This document shows positions 10,023 to 19,663 of a stretch of 64,000 bases of DNA, piece after piece (the first letter of the stretch is position 1; every line of letters starts with the position of its first letter). The DNA comes from Rhynchopus sp. YZ270_cl-10. Lineage: Eukaryota; Euglenozoa; Diplonemea; Diplonemida; Diplonemidae. Made by a program: the position numbers and the translations under genes. The stretch covers positions 434,001-498,000 of the forward strand of contig OZ037865.1 of the NCBI GenBank assembly GCA_964035575.1. The letters run 5' to 3'. A model generated the notes under the pieces. The model did not search any database. It was not told the DNA's origin and was given only the letters and a program-made list of their open reading frames with translations.

Positions 10023-11134
10023 GAGATCCATACAATGCAACGAGGCCGAGTCGGCCTCGCCAAGGCCTGAAAATAAATACTCAGGCGTGCCTGAGGCGTA
10101 CTCGGGATTAGTTACGTTTAAGTACGCCTCAGGCACGCCTGAGTATATTTATAGTTCTTACCAGCATTTTGGTCATGAACAAAAAAGTATTTCCCCCCAA
10201 ATTTTGTGGTTTTCGATTCAGAGGTAGCAAAATCTTTTAAATGCGGGGTCGCACGATGAAAAATGTGCCTGTGGGCCGAGCGAGTCGAAAAAATGAAAAG
10301 GGTTCGCTAAGCTTTGGTGCTGATGATATATATTTTGGTGGTACATTCGGGTATTTCATTGGTTCAAGAATCATTGTAAACAAATCTCGGGGGTGATTTT
10401 CGACTGGGTCCCTTCGGGGCCCAACTTGATGCAAGACGGAAGAGGCTCATACAAGGCTGGATCCTCTGACACTAGAGAGATTCCATCGAGATCCCAAAAT
10501 TATACACAGGCCTCCTTGATCCACAGACCACAGCTCTATTTTTAGTACAACTATGGGGTGACCAAAGGACTTTTTTACACATACCCGAGGTATGACTCAT
10601 CTTCTGCGAAGCCTCTTTTTATGAGGCAGTTTACTGTAAGCAGTAACCATGATATTTTTCCACTAAAAATATCTTGCGACCCCGCAATTTTCTCAGCAGG
10701 ACACCGAAAGTTGATTTCAGCACATTTCAGGGGGCGGGGGAAATACATGGCATGCCTTAGAAACGTGGTGACCTGTGCATAATAATTTTATATATCAGCA
10801 GAAATATGAAATATGTATACTTTCCCCTGATTTTTGGTACAAACTTAAAGTCACGCATTCTTTGCTAAAAAAAGTGTCCGACCCCGGAATTTTTTCAGAT
10901 CGCTTCGGAAATGCATCAGAGGTCCTTTTTGCGGGGAAAAAATACACACCAGGCGCCTGAAGCGCAAGTATGCGTTGCTATATACTCAGGCGTGCCTGAG
11001 GCGTACTTAAACGTAACTAATCCCGAGTACGCCTCAGGCACGCCTCAGTGACGCCTCAGGCACGCCTCAGATATATTTTCCGGACCTGAGTATTTTCAGG
11101 CGTACCCGGCCTCGTTGCATTGTATGGAGATCTC
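10023..11134. mobile_element. 1.1-kb element with long terminal inverted repeats
   Basis: The left end GAGATCCATACAATGCAACG and the right end (read inward) GAGATCTCCATACAATGC begin inverted repeats of roughly 120-150 bp. Each carries nested palindromes built from CAGGCGTGCCTGAGGCGTAC and a GGGATTAGTTACG core. The interior (10160-10970) has no transposase-like frame. Two internal segments share a GACCCCGSAATTTT motif (near 10678 and 10881). Interpretation: non-autonomous DNA transposon or large miniature element; no clear target duplication seen. Confidence 0.75.
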
Positions 11135-11171
11135 TGTCCATTTTTTCCTATTTATATTTTACTTTTTTTTG

Positions 11172-11380
11172 ACATACATGTTGGTACGTACGTAAAACGC
11201 GCAAAAATAATCAAAAAACGCGCAAAATAATAAAAAAATGTTTTTAATAAAAACGTCACAAAAACGTAACAAAAGCGCGCAAAACGTCTTTGTGACATTT
11301 TTTATTAAAAACATTTTTTTATTATCTTGCGCGTTTTTTGATTATTTTTGCGCGTTTTACGTACGTACCAACATGTATGT
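11172..11380. repeat. 209-bp near-perfect palindrome
   Basis: The arms start ACATACATGTTGGTACGTAC and mirror almost base for base through ACGCGCAA and AATAATAAAAAAATG to a small centre. It lies 38 bp beyond the 1.1-kb element and could form a cruciform. Confidence 0.85.
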
Positions 11381-11461
11381 TTTGATACCTTTTTTTTTGA
11401 ATATTTTTGCACTTTTTTTTTAATCAATTTTACCCCCACAACTCACAATATCTCCCTTTTT

Positions 11462-14002
11462 TTATGGCGCAATCGCTTCATGGGTTGCGAACTTTTCGGT
11501 CTCAATTCTTAAAAACGGAAAGTCTGGTGGCGATCCTGTCAGCTCTTCGTACACTTCGCGTCCTTTGAGCGTTTGTCCGAACCAGGTGTACATCGTCCAA
11601 CAGGTGTATTCCGCGAGGAGGTTCACCTCTGATGCAGCGTACCCGAAGAAGGATAGCGGGATTTCGATGAGCCCCCCGAACATGGGGATAGCTGAGTTTT
11701 GCATGGCTGTGGCGAGGTTGGGAAAGCTCTCGAAGTAGGCATCATCCTTCTTCACATATTTGTTGTACGCATCCTCCCCCATGAACTTATTGAACCCCGC
11801 CCTCCTCTGGTTAAACCCACCCCTCTGCATGCCACCGACCCTTTGCTTCGCGAGATACACAAAGGTGATGTTTGCTTTGACACCTCCTTTAACACCATGA
11901 AATTTGTTCGGTAGAACGTCAATGTCATGAGCATGGGCGACAACAGGGCGGTGGGTGAGTGCTGCTTCTTGAAGCTCTTTGATGATAGGCCAGAACGCCT
12001 TTTTGGGGAAGCATTGTAGGTTTTTGGTTGCGCCGACAAAGCTGGATGCTGCATACCACCCAAAGAAAGCGAGGAGAACGTTGTCGCAGACCAAATTCCC
12101 TTCTTTGTCGGCAGGCTGTTTGTCAGAGTGGAGGTCAAACATAGATTCTGTCAGCTCGGTTTGCTCGCCATCCCACATTGTAGAGGCGAGTGGAGTCATT
12201 GTGTTCACAAACACCACAATATTTTTTACCTCTCTCCTCAACATCGCAATCAACCCAAAGTTGTCTGCCAACCCCGCATCGCCAAACGCCCATTTATTTC
12301 CATAAAATGCGTCAGAGTTTTCCCTCTCTTTTGGCGTATCTTCGTAAATTAGAGTCTCATATTTCTGCCGAGGGCAGAATCGTGGTAGACGTGTTGCAGC
12401 AAACCCTGCGTAAGCTGTAGAGGAAGTACCGCAGGCGTCGCGGATGCTGTACAACCGGTCCACGTGGACGTGGTGGAGGTTGGCCCCCTTTATTCCGGTG
12501 GATCCGATTTTGATTGTGTTGTAAAGCGCAGCTCCGTTGTGGCCGATGGGTTCGACACTGCCGCCACCGATGGTGATCTGGCGGGTGTGGTACTTCGCTT
12601 CGCCGTCTCCAAACCATTCGTCCAGAAGGCGCGCGAACCTTCCAATAATCGAACGGCGGGTACTGTAGATGATCTCTCTGGGATCGGTCGGTACTCCACA
12701 AGACAGTGCGGAGGATTCAAAGATTTGCATCTGCTCATCCAGTTTGTGGCCTGGTGTAGGTGTTTTCGGGTACGGCGCGATGAGCAGAGAGTTGATCACG
12801 ATGTAGGGCTTGGCGAGGTCTTGCATCGCAAAATCGTTGCGGCAGAGATGCGAGTTGCGTGCCACCATCTTGTCTATGGAGTTAGGTGTCCATGCCATAG
12901 CCTTATGAATGGGCACCCCAAAGGGTTTGAGGAAGCGGTCTGCAACTGCCATGTTCCAGAAGTCGTTTGTGTTGCCGTTCTTGCTGAGGCATCCCATATT
13001 GCGGAGGAGCTGTGAAGTAAATGAGATGTCCTTGTCGCCGCGTGCGGGGAAGCCCATCTTTTCCTCAGGCAGGTCGTTAAGAAGGTCCATAGTGAGAAAC
13101 TTTTCTTTGGTTTGATCGTCGTACAAAAAATCGCCGAGGAAGGTTTCGTCCGGATGCTCGGCGTCTTTGTACACCAAGGCAGTGCACGCCCAGTTTCCTC
13201 CAGAAACGCAAGAAAGATAGCGGATTTTTTCAAACATATTGAGCTTCTTCATTGCACGAAACTGCCCCCAAGCGGCAGCGTAGGCGCGCGAACCTCCACC
13301 GGAAAAGCAAAATGCGGAGTTCGTTGTTTTGTTCATAAATTCTTCATCGTTTTTTTCTGGATAGACGTAGGGATCGAATTTATGAGCCTTTGTGTACTCC
13401 GACTGCAGTTTTGAGGCACGAAGCGGCTTTTTCTGCGCACGAGAGAAGGCATCATCTTCGTCTTCGCTGTCAACATCCACAAATCCTTGCTTCTTAAACT
13501 GCTCCTCATCCTTCTCCAACGTCCCCTTATGGGCGCACATCAAATGAAGCGTAAGATGAAACCCTTCCTTCCCAAAGGGTTCGCACGTACCAATCCAGAC
13601 ACGGTTTTCACCAGCGTGCTTGACCTCTTTGACAGTGACAGAGTGCTGAAGAAGTTGTGCTTCCAAATCTGCTGTGATTTCGGTGGATCCAAGGCGGAAT
13701 TCGAGACGTCCCGTAAAGGTGTATTCATCTGCGCCAAACACCAATCCCTGAGTTGTTTCAGACGCAATATCAGGAAAGTGATCAGGGGTCAGATCCGCTT
13801 CACCCACAAAGAGCTTCCCGCATCGCAGTGTCACCTCTGTCGCGTTGTACACACTCACCTTGACGTGAATCCCATCGACCCCTGGGTGCTCCGTGCATGG
13901 CGAAGAAGGGGAGACAGGGGAAGGAGAGGACACGCCGTATGACATCCCTGACCCCGGGCTGACCGACGAGGCTGGTGTAATGAGTGTTGGCATGACAAAC
14001 AA
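11462..14002 (-). CDS. Patatin/cPLA2-type phospholipase with N-terminal beta-rich domain
   Basis: 846 residues, single exon. The serine-aspartate dyad of patatin/cytosolic phospholipase A2 is visible: oxyanion loop SGGGSRAY at about 234-241, nucleophile elbow SCVSGGN with Ser267, and GDAGLADN with Asp575 (DAG in the place of the usual DGG/DGA). Expected reaction: ester hydrolysis of phospholipids or acylglycerols. Residues about 44-156 form a separate domain (VKVSVYNATEVTLRCG...) predicted as beta strands; the shape recalls membrane-binding beta-sandwich domains, but I cannot name the family. A Ser/Pro-rich leader precedes it and an acidic linker (VDVDSEDEDDAF) follows. No signal peptide; residues 800-830 look amphipathic rather than membrane-spanning. 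Start: first Met of the frame; Met4 and Met20 are alternatives. Confidence 0.9.
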   Translation of the reverse strand: MFVMPTLITPASSVSPGSGMSYGVSSPSPVSPSSPCTEHPGVDGIHVKVSVYNATEVTLRCGKLFVGEADLTPDHFPDIASETTQGLVFGADEYTFTGRLEFRLGSTEITADLEAQLLQHSVTVKEVKHAGENRVWIGTCEPFGKEGFHLTLHLMCAHKGTLEKDEEQFKKQGFVDVDSEDEDDAFSRAQKKPLRASKLQSEYTKAHKFDPYVYPEKNDEEFMNKTTNSAFCFSGGGSRAYAAAWGQFRAMKKLNMFEKIRYLSCVSGGNWACTALVYKDAEHPDETFLGDFLYDDQTKEKFLTMDLLNDLPEEKMGFPARGDKDISFTSQLLRNMGCLSKNGNTNDFWNMAVADRFLKPFGVPIHKAMAWTPNSIDKMVARNSHLCRNDFAMQDLAKPYIVINSLLIAPYPKTPTPGHKLDEQMQIFESSALSCGVPTDPREIIYSTRRSIIGRFARLLDEWFGDGEAKYHTRQITIGGGSVEPIGHNGAALYNTIKIGSTGIKGANLHHVHVDRLYSIRDACGTSSTAYAGFAATRLPRFCPRQKYETLIYEDTPKERENSDAFYGNKWAFGDAGLADNFGLIAMLRREVKNIVVFVNTMTPLASTMWDGEQTELTESMFDLHSDKQPADKEGNLVCDNVLLAFFGWYAASSFVGATKNLQCFPKKAFWPIIKELQEAALTHRPVVAHAHDIDVLPNKFHGVKGGVKANITFVYLAKQRVGGMQRGGFNQRRAGFNKFMGEDAYNKYVKKDDAYFESFPNLATAMQNSAIPMFGGLIEIPLSFFGYAASEVNLLAEYTCWTMYTWFGQTLKGREVYEELTGSPPDFPFLRIETEKFATHEAIAP

Positions 14003-14069
14003 TAAGAGAAAAAACGGAGGGGAAACTGTTGTTGGTTTGTGGTTGTGAGGGGGGGTTTTTAGAATAAGT

Positions 14070-14962
14070 AATAGTATTTAATTACTATGCAATTATTTCA
14101 CCATAATTGCTATGAGGAGGTGTTTTTTTCACGAGTGGTTAATTGCACGAGCGCAGCGAGTGCAATTAACAAAACGAGTGAAAAAAACACCACCGAGTGC
14201 AATTTTCTGTGAAATAATTGCATGGAATTTGATATTTAATTGCCGTAAAATTATTTCCGAAAGCCAAAATCCGTTTTCGGCAGCCTGTGCTGTCACGGTG
14301 CGCTGGTCAGAGGTCTGACCAGGTCACCTGGTCACATTTACCCAGGTACGTACCCAGTCACCCAGGTACACAGGTACACAGGTACACAGGTACACAGGTA
14401 CACAGGTACACAGGTACACAGGTACACAGGTACACAGGTACACAGGTACACAGGTACACAGGTACACAGGTACACAGGTACACAGGTACACAGGTACACA
14501 GGTAAGTCGTGACAGGGCAACCACAGCCAACCCGCCAGTCACTGAGAAGTGACCAGACAGTCCACTTGACAAACACAAAAGTGTCCAGTCACGTGGGGCA
14601 TTCATGCACTGAGGAGATAATGATCCAACAATTTACAAGAAAGCATTACTTAACCTACTGCTGGAAGTTGCCAGGTCGTAGTAACACACAAAGTGTGCCT
14701 CCGTTCGGGAATACCGGATATTCTAGAGACCACAAGGCCTCTTCCGCTAGTCAAGGTATAACCGAATGAACGGCCCAAGACCCCCGTGGAGAAGTTAAAT
14801 GTTGTAATGCTATCAAGTACAAACTGCGACCACTGTCTTACCCTCCTCAATGCATGGTGGAAGATGTCTTTGACAACAAACCGAGCTCTGATAATCAATC
14901 GTTAGACTCAGAGGAATGCCTGCGGTACAGGTATCAAACCCGGGGTGTTCACAAAAGAAAAA
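14070..14962. repeat. 0.9-kb dispersed repeat, copy B
   Basis: Second copy of the 5493-6409 repeat in the same orientation, with about three fewer ACAGGTAC units (array at 14364-14504) and scattered substitutions. It begins 68 bp upstream of the phospholipase ATG. Beyond its end the flanks of the two copies differ completely. Confidence 0.85.
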
Positions 14963-14966
14963 AACT

Positions 14967-15020
14967 ATAGTGGAGTTCATCTTCGGGTGTCTACACTAAA
15001 ACAACCAAGTTTTCAAAAAA
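14967..15020 (-). repeat. AACTTGGTTGTATTAGTG interspersed repeat copy
   Basis: Reverse-oriented copy directly abutting the 0.9-kb repeat: TATAGTGGAGTTCATC...ACAACCAAGTTTTC. Other copies: 7926-7978, 33598-33650, 35034-35092, 43044-43100, 48948-48996. Confidence 0.7.
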
Positions 15021-15123
15021 AAAGAAAACAAATCTGGTGCTATAGGAAATGAGTCAACGACCTGTCAGCGACCTGTCAATATCGGGGGGGGTGGGTCATT
15101 TTTTAATAGTACTTAGCCATTTT

Positions 15124-15251
15124 CAGGTACACAGGTACACAGGTACACAGGTACACAGGTACACAGGTACACAGGTACACAGGTACACAGGTACACAGGT
15201 ACACAGGTACACAGGTACACAGGTACACAGGTACACAGGTACACAGGTACA
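15124..15251. repeat. 8-bp minisatellite (ACAGGTAC)n, third array
   Basis: About 15 units outside the 0.9-kb repeat, followed by ACGTTCTATCTTGTGCATCC. That flank recurs beside one- or two-unit ACAGGTAC remnants at about 55970 and 57720, so the arrays share an ancestor. Confidence 0.85.
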
Positions 15252-15690
15252 TAATCTGTGGTGGTCAAAAGTGCAAAATCCACACGTTCTATCTTGTGCA
15301 TCCCAGCTTGAACGACTCTTTGCCGCTTCACAGCTGGTCTGTGAATGTGTTCACAGACCAGCTGTGGTAGTAGAAATCACCTCCAGCTTTGAGGGACTCA
15401 GGGCTGTGTGACGCTGCTGATTTCGACACGTTGCCGAAGCAGCGATCGCGCTTGGTGTGGTTTTGTGTATCCCAAAAGGAGTCATCACTCAAAGCATTTT
15501 GACTAAACGTCTGAACGTTCTGAACCTGGAATCGATAGCAGACAGGAACACTGGGCAGGCAGCGCCTGCCCGACCTGTGTGAAGTGAATCAGTGATTGCC
15601 TGACAGATGTCTGGGTAACCGTGTATTCTGTGTGGGTATCCATGTCCGGAGTATATCCCATTGTCCCCTTACATTGTGATTTACGTGTAA
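15252..15690. other. Non-coding spacer
   Basis: No gene seen. It contains a small palindrome ACAGCTGGTCTGTGAA...TTCACAGACCAGCTGT around 15330-15366. Confidence 0.45.
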
Positions 15691-16160
15691 CTTTTTTTAC
15701 ATGTTAGCCACATGTCATTTGACATGTAAAGTGACATGTGCCACAGGTGAAATGACCTGTTAAGTACATGTCATTTTTAGGGGGCACATAACATTTACTT
15801 CACCGTCGTGTAGGGTCCGCGCGGGGTACCCCGGGGTTTGGGGAGCACACGGCGGTGAAGTAAGTTACATTACATGGAATGTTACATGTGAAAAACCGTT
15901 ACGTAAATGACATGTAACTTCACATGTAATGTAACAGTTACATGTATTAGTACATGTGATCATGTTACATGTGTCGATATGTAAAAAACCCACCCACCAT
16001 AATTTTCACAACGATTTTTGAGGATATTTTTGGTCTCACCGGAAATCACCGCCGAAAGCTGCCCAGAACCACCCCCAAAACCATTGTACCACTACCTGAT
16101 TTCGCCACCTGTACCACATGTAACAAAAGTTACATGTAATACCACATGTACCACCCGTTA
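15690..16160. repeat. ACATGTNA octamer cluster
   Basis: More than 15 copies of ACATGT-centred octamers (TTACATGT, ACATGTAA, ACATGTCA, GACATGTA) in both orientations. They lie around a palindromic centre TTACTTCACC...GGTGAAGTAA (about 15800-15862) with a GC-rich middle (GTCCGCGCGGGGTACCCC). Confidence 0.75.
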
Positions 16161-16309
16161 CTTCGCGTACCCTGAGGGTCCGTATGGGCCACTGTGTGTC
16201 TGTGTGTGTGCCCCACCAAAAAATCGCTAAGGGCCGTTAAAAAATGACCCTCCCCTATGGCAACGACCTGTCAGCGACCTGTCAATATCGGCCCCTCCTG
16301 GAGCACCAA

Positions 16310-16517
16310 AATCGCGATTTTTTTTTTAGCCGGGTTTCCCACACAAAAAATAATTACCGTGCAATTATTTCCTATAATTACACGGTAATTATTTTTTGTG
16401 TGGGAAACCCGGCTAAAATACCTCCACTGCAATTATTTCCAGACGTCAATTATGGCATTCTTAAAACTCCGCTCCTAGAAGGATTTTGGCTTGAGGAAAT
16501 AATTTTACGGCTATTAA
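16310..16517. mobile_element. Fold-back miniature element, copy B (host of a nested insertion)
   Basis: Same sequence as 6421-6628, again with perfect 36-bp arms. Its tail is interrupted at CTATTAA by the element at 16518-17755. It is preceded by a copy of the CGACCTGTCAGCGACCTGTC repeat (16261-16309). Confidence 0.85.
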
Positions 16518-17755
16518 CCCTTTAGTTCCCAAGCTCTTTTTTTTTACCGATTTTTTTTCCAAATTTTTCGGCTCTCTCGGTAGTAAAAAAATTTCTGATG
16601 CAAATTTTTGGCCGAATCTGGTCGCATTTGAAAGATTTTGAACACCGCTTTCAATTTTGCAAAAAATTGAAAAAAATAATTGTTTCATATCAAAAAATAA
16701 AAAAAAAATCAGTGGTCAAAAAAGTGGGGAGCTTGTCGTGAAAATTTTCAAAAACCCCCAAAAAATCGACTTAAAAAATTCGGAGTATTTCAAATGTTGT
16801 CGAAACATGCTTTATTTGAAAGATCGGTGACAATCTACATATCCCGAAAAACTTAGTAAAAAAAGTTTACACAGAAATGAGCTCACAGCATGTTGCTGCT
16901 TGTTGCCACCGGCAGGATACCCGTTTTCACACGTTTTGCCTTGAAAACCCAGTGGGAGGGGGTAAAAGGGGGTTGGGGGTAAGGCGACCTAGGGCTCTAC
17001 ACCCGAGTCTCTTTTCCTCTTCATTACGTTGCTGTTCTCGGTGTGGTACTTGCGATGACACTCGGCAGGGCATAAACAGACGCCGCAGTCATACAGCGGT
17101 ACGCCATCCGGAGTCTCACAGTGCCATTGAGCACACTTTGCAGTTCCTGGGAGTATCCATCTTTGCCAGGTAATGACGGGCTCTCCCCCTTCTAAAATAA
17201 TAAGGGATGCACAAAACTTTTCGATTTTTGCTTCTTTTGAAAGATTTGTGGAAGGTATTTCAAAAATATCAAAAATGTTTTCCCGAAATTTAGTGGAAAT
17301 TTATTTAAAGCATGTCGCCATTGGAGGGTAGGGAATTAACACACCTTTTTCCCCATGTTCCAATTTTACCCCCCGGGCTCTCCCACTTCTGAAAAATCAA
17401 CAGATGCACAAAAAAAATCGATTTTTGCTTCTTTTGAAAGATCTGTGCAAAATCTTTCAAGATGTGTGAACCCGAAATGTCCCGAAATGTAGTAGAAATT
17501 GACTCAAAATATGTCGCCAGTGGAGGACCGGGAAATGTCACATTTTTTTTCTCGTTTTCCCATTTTACCCCCCGAGCTCTCCCACTTCTGAAAAATCAAC
17601 AGGTGCACAATTTTTTTTTGATTCTTGCTTCTTTTGAAAGATCTGTGCAAAATCTTTCAAAATATAAAAACTGTTTTTCCGAAATGTAGTAGAAATTTAT
17701 TAAACGTATGTCGCCATTAGTAGAGCCACCTCAGTGGCTCCCGGGAACTAAAGGG
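16518..17755. mobile_element. Non-autonomous piggyBac-like element with TTAA target duplication
   Basis: Ends CCCTTTAGTTCCC and GGGAACTAAAGGG are perfect 13-bp inverted repeats, each bordered by TTAA (16514-16517, 17756-17759). TTAA targeting with CCC-beginning ends is the hallmark of the piggyBac superfamily. The homologous fold-back at 6421-6628 is uninterrupted at the same TTAA, which gives the pre-insertion state. The 1238-bp interior has no transposase. Its right half is built of roughly 200-bp tandem units, each with GAAAGATCTGTGCAAAATC (starts near 17239, 17436, 17636), a CTCCCACTTCTGAAAAATC motif and a GTCGCCA motif. A non-autonomous passenger needing a transposase from elsewhere. Confidence 0.85.
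17239..17720. repeat. Tandem ~200-bp units inside the piggyBac-like element
   Basis: Three recognisable units at 197-200 bp spacing. Weaker relatives of the GAAAGAT motif lie near 16627 and 16817. Divergence between units suggests the array is old. Confidence 0.65.
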
Positions 17756-17899
17756 TTAAAGAAATAAATTACTAAAAAGGCACACCGTATCCAAAACAGG
17801 GCGGATGTCTGGGGACAAAAACAGAAAACAGGTTGCTGTATTGAGGGTGGGTGGGAGAGTTTTCGCTAAAAGGCAGGATTAAAAGTAAAAGAAGTTGAT

Positions 17900-18470
17900 G
17901 TAAATCATCGAGTAGCCGTGGTCCATTTGGAATAGCGGATGTGCGAAGCCCACGCAATGACAACGGAAAGCGTCGTAACGGCAAACGGTGACGGGCTGAA
18001 TGGGTACTTTCACATCACAGTGCTAAGGGGGAAACAAACCGGGGCACCCAAGACGTACCAAGTACCTGGTGCCTGAGGGGAATGGTGCCGACCGTCTGCG
18101 TAGTACCTTGCCAGACTTCAGGGTTCTCCTACCTTCAAGCCGTTGTTCAGGAATGTGAATTGGCTGAACAAGAAGGAAGGACACGCGAAGGGCTACAAAA
18201 ACATCCCCATGGGCATCCAATCCATGAGAGTGCCGAAGGAGATGGCTCAGAAGTCGAAGTTGACGAACATGAAGACACGGGTCATGCCTTAAGAAGGTCT
18301 GCTTGCCACCTCTCTGAGGGGGGTAGGAGCATCTCGGAGCTGCAGGCCTTTTTTGGATGGACCAACCCCAAAACTGCCCAAGAGTACCTCGACCAGACAC
18401 AGACTTCAAGCTCCAACATTGCCAATACACTGTCGGGAAACTGTGCAGCAGGTAGGGGGTGGATAGCAAC
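17900..18470 (+). pseudogene. Fossil tyrosine recombinase (Crypton- or DIRS-like), broken
   Basis: Remains of a tyrosine recombinase coding region, GC-richer than the surroundings. The 3' part still shows a recombinase C-terminal box, ELQAFFGWTNPKTAQEYL, in which GW replaces the usual GH and the Tyr is the expected nucleophile. Upstream, in the same direction, other short open pieces have recombinase-like character. Broken, with at least two interruptions, and no other element parts recognised beside it. Whether it comes from a Crypton or a DIRS-type element cannot be told from this remnant. Low similarity suggests considerable age. Confidence 0.55.
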
Positions 18471-19660
18471 AGTGATTACTTACACGCTTCTTTTGAAAAT
18501 GTGCATGTGAGACAAAATTCTAAGGGTAATCTGGGAAGGGGGAATCTGCAACAGATGCTCAAAAGTAAAAAATTCTTGCGCTAATGGATCGCTAGTTGCG
18601 TGCAACATTACTTTTTTTTTGAAGATTTTGTTGGCACGAAATGGTTAGAGGGTTTGCCAATACAAAAATAAAAAAGGACAGACAGACATTGTATAGCGTA
18701 GCTTGCACCCCTCCAGCAGAGGTGCACTCCGCTGTCCCCCCTCCCCCCCTTCTCCCTTTTGCTCAGTTAGAGATGATGTCAGCAGGAATTCGCACGGCAA
18801 GGACCTGCGACGTCAGGATTGTTACTTTGGTGGGTTTGCGGGGAAGCAGCTTCGCAAACAGCCGTTCTTGCTGTGTGGGTGTGTAGCGGGGGGGTTTTTT
18901 TTCCCGGTGACATGACACTTTTGTGACATATCGTAGAAAATCTTTTAGTATACGCGAAGACGATTCTTGTGGTCCCCATTCTCAGTTCAATCAAGAAAAC
19001 AATTTCGAGAGGTGTTTTATTTTTTTTTTTCCAAAAAGAAAAAAGAAAAAAGAAGTACAGGACATGTTCCGAAGTGAGAAGATGGGCACCTTGCTGAATT
19101 TTGGTGGTTACGTCCCTATAAGAAGGGCACCTTTGCTATTTTTTGGTGTGTGGTCCCTGAAGATGGGTACCTTTACTGGTTTGGAGTTTTCTGACGCACT
19201 ATGAGGACATGGTGAGAGCCATCTTCTTGCTGTTACGCCGCTTCTCCGACGTATTCAAAATATGGTATAAGAACCATTCAAAATATGGTATAAGAACCAC
19301 TGCTCAACCATCCGACGTATTCTTAGATTTCTTTCCCTCCCTCCTTTTTGTGTTCCAGTTGAAAATCAATTATTAGGCTAGTTGCGTACGTACCCTCAGC
19401 TCTGCCACGGGCCGATTCAGCAAGGAGTACAAGGAAAAGCTGTCCGAGCAAGCCCGCCGTTCACCGCCACGGGCGACATCACACCCCTCTCCCTTGAGCC
19501 TGAAAAAAGAGGGAGAAAGGCAATTCCTACTAGGGATGAAGCCGACACTTCTCGGGCTTCTGCGTCACGTGCGGGATTCGGGGTAGTCTCACATGCCGGT
19601 GTGGACAAGCAGTTTGCTTTCCTTGCGGATGGTTTCGTGTATTCGTCGATCATTGACGGG
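18471..19660. other. Non-coding spacer
   Basis: No supported gene. It holds homopolymers, a short duplication (ATTCAAAATATGGTATAAGAACCA twice around 19253-19301, about 24 bp each) and GGGCACCTTTGC-type near repeats around 19083-19180. The 19400-19660 part is GC-richer and could contain further 3' exons of the UBAC2-like gene, but I see no UBA domain. Confidence 0.4.
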
Positions 19661-19663
19661 TGT

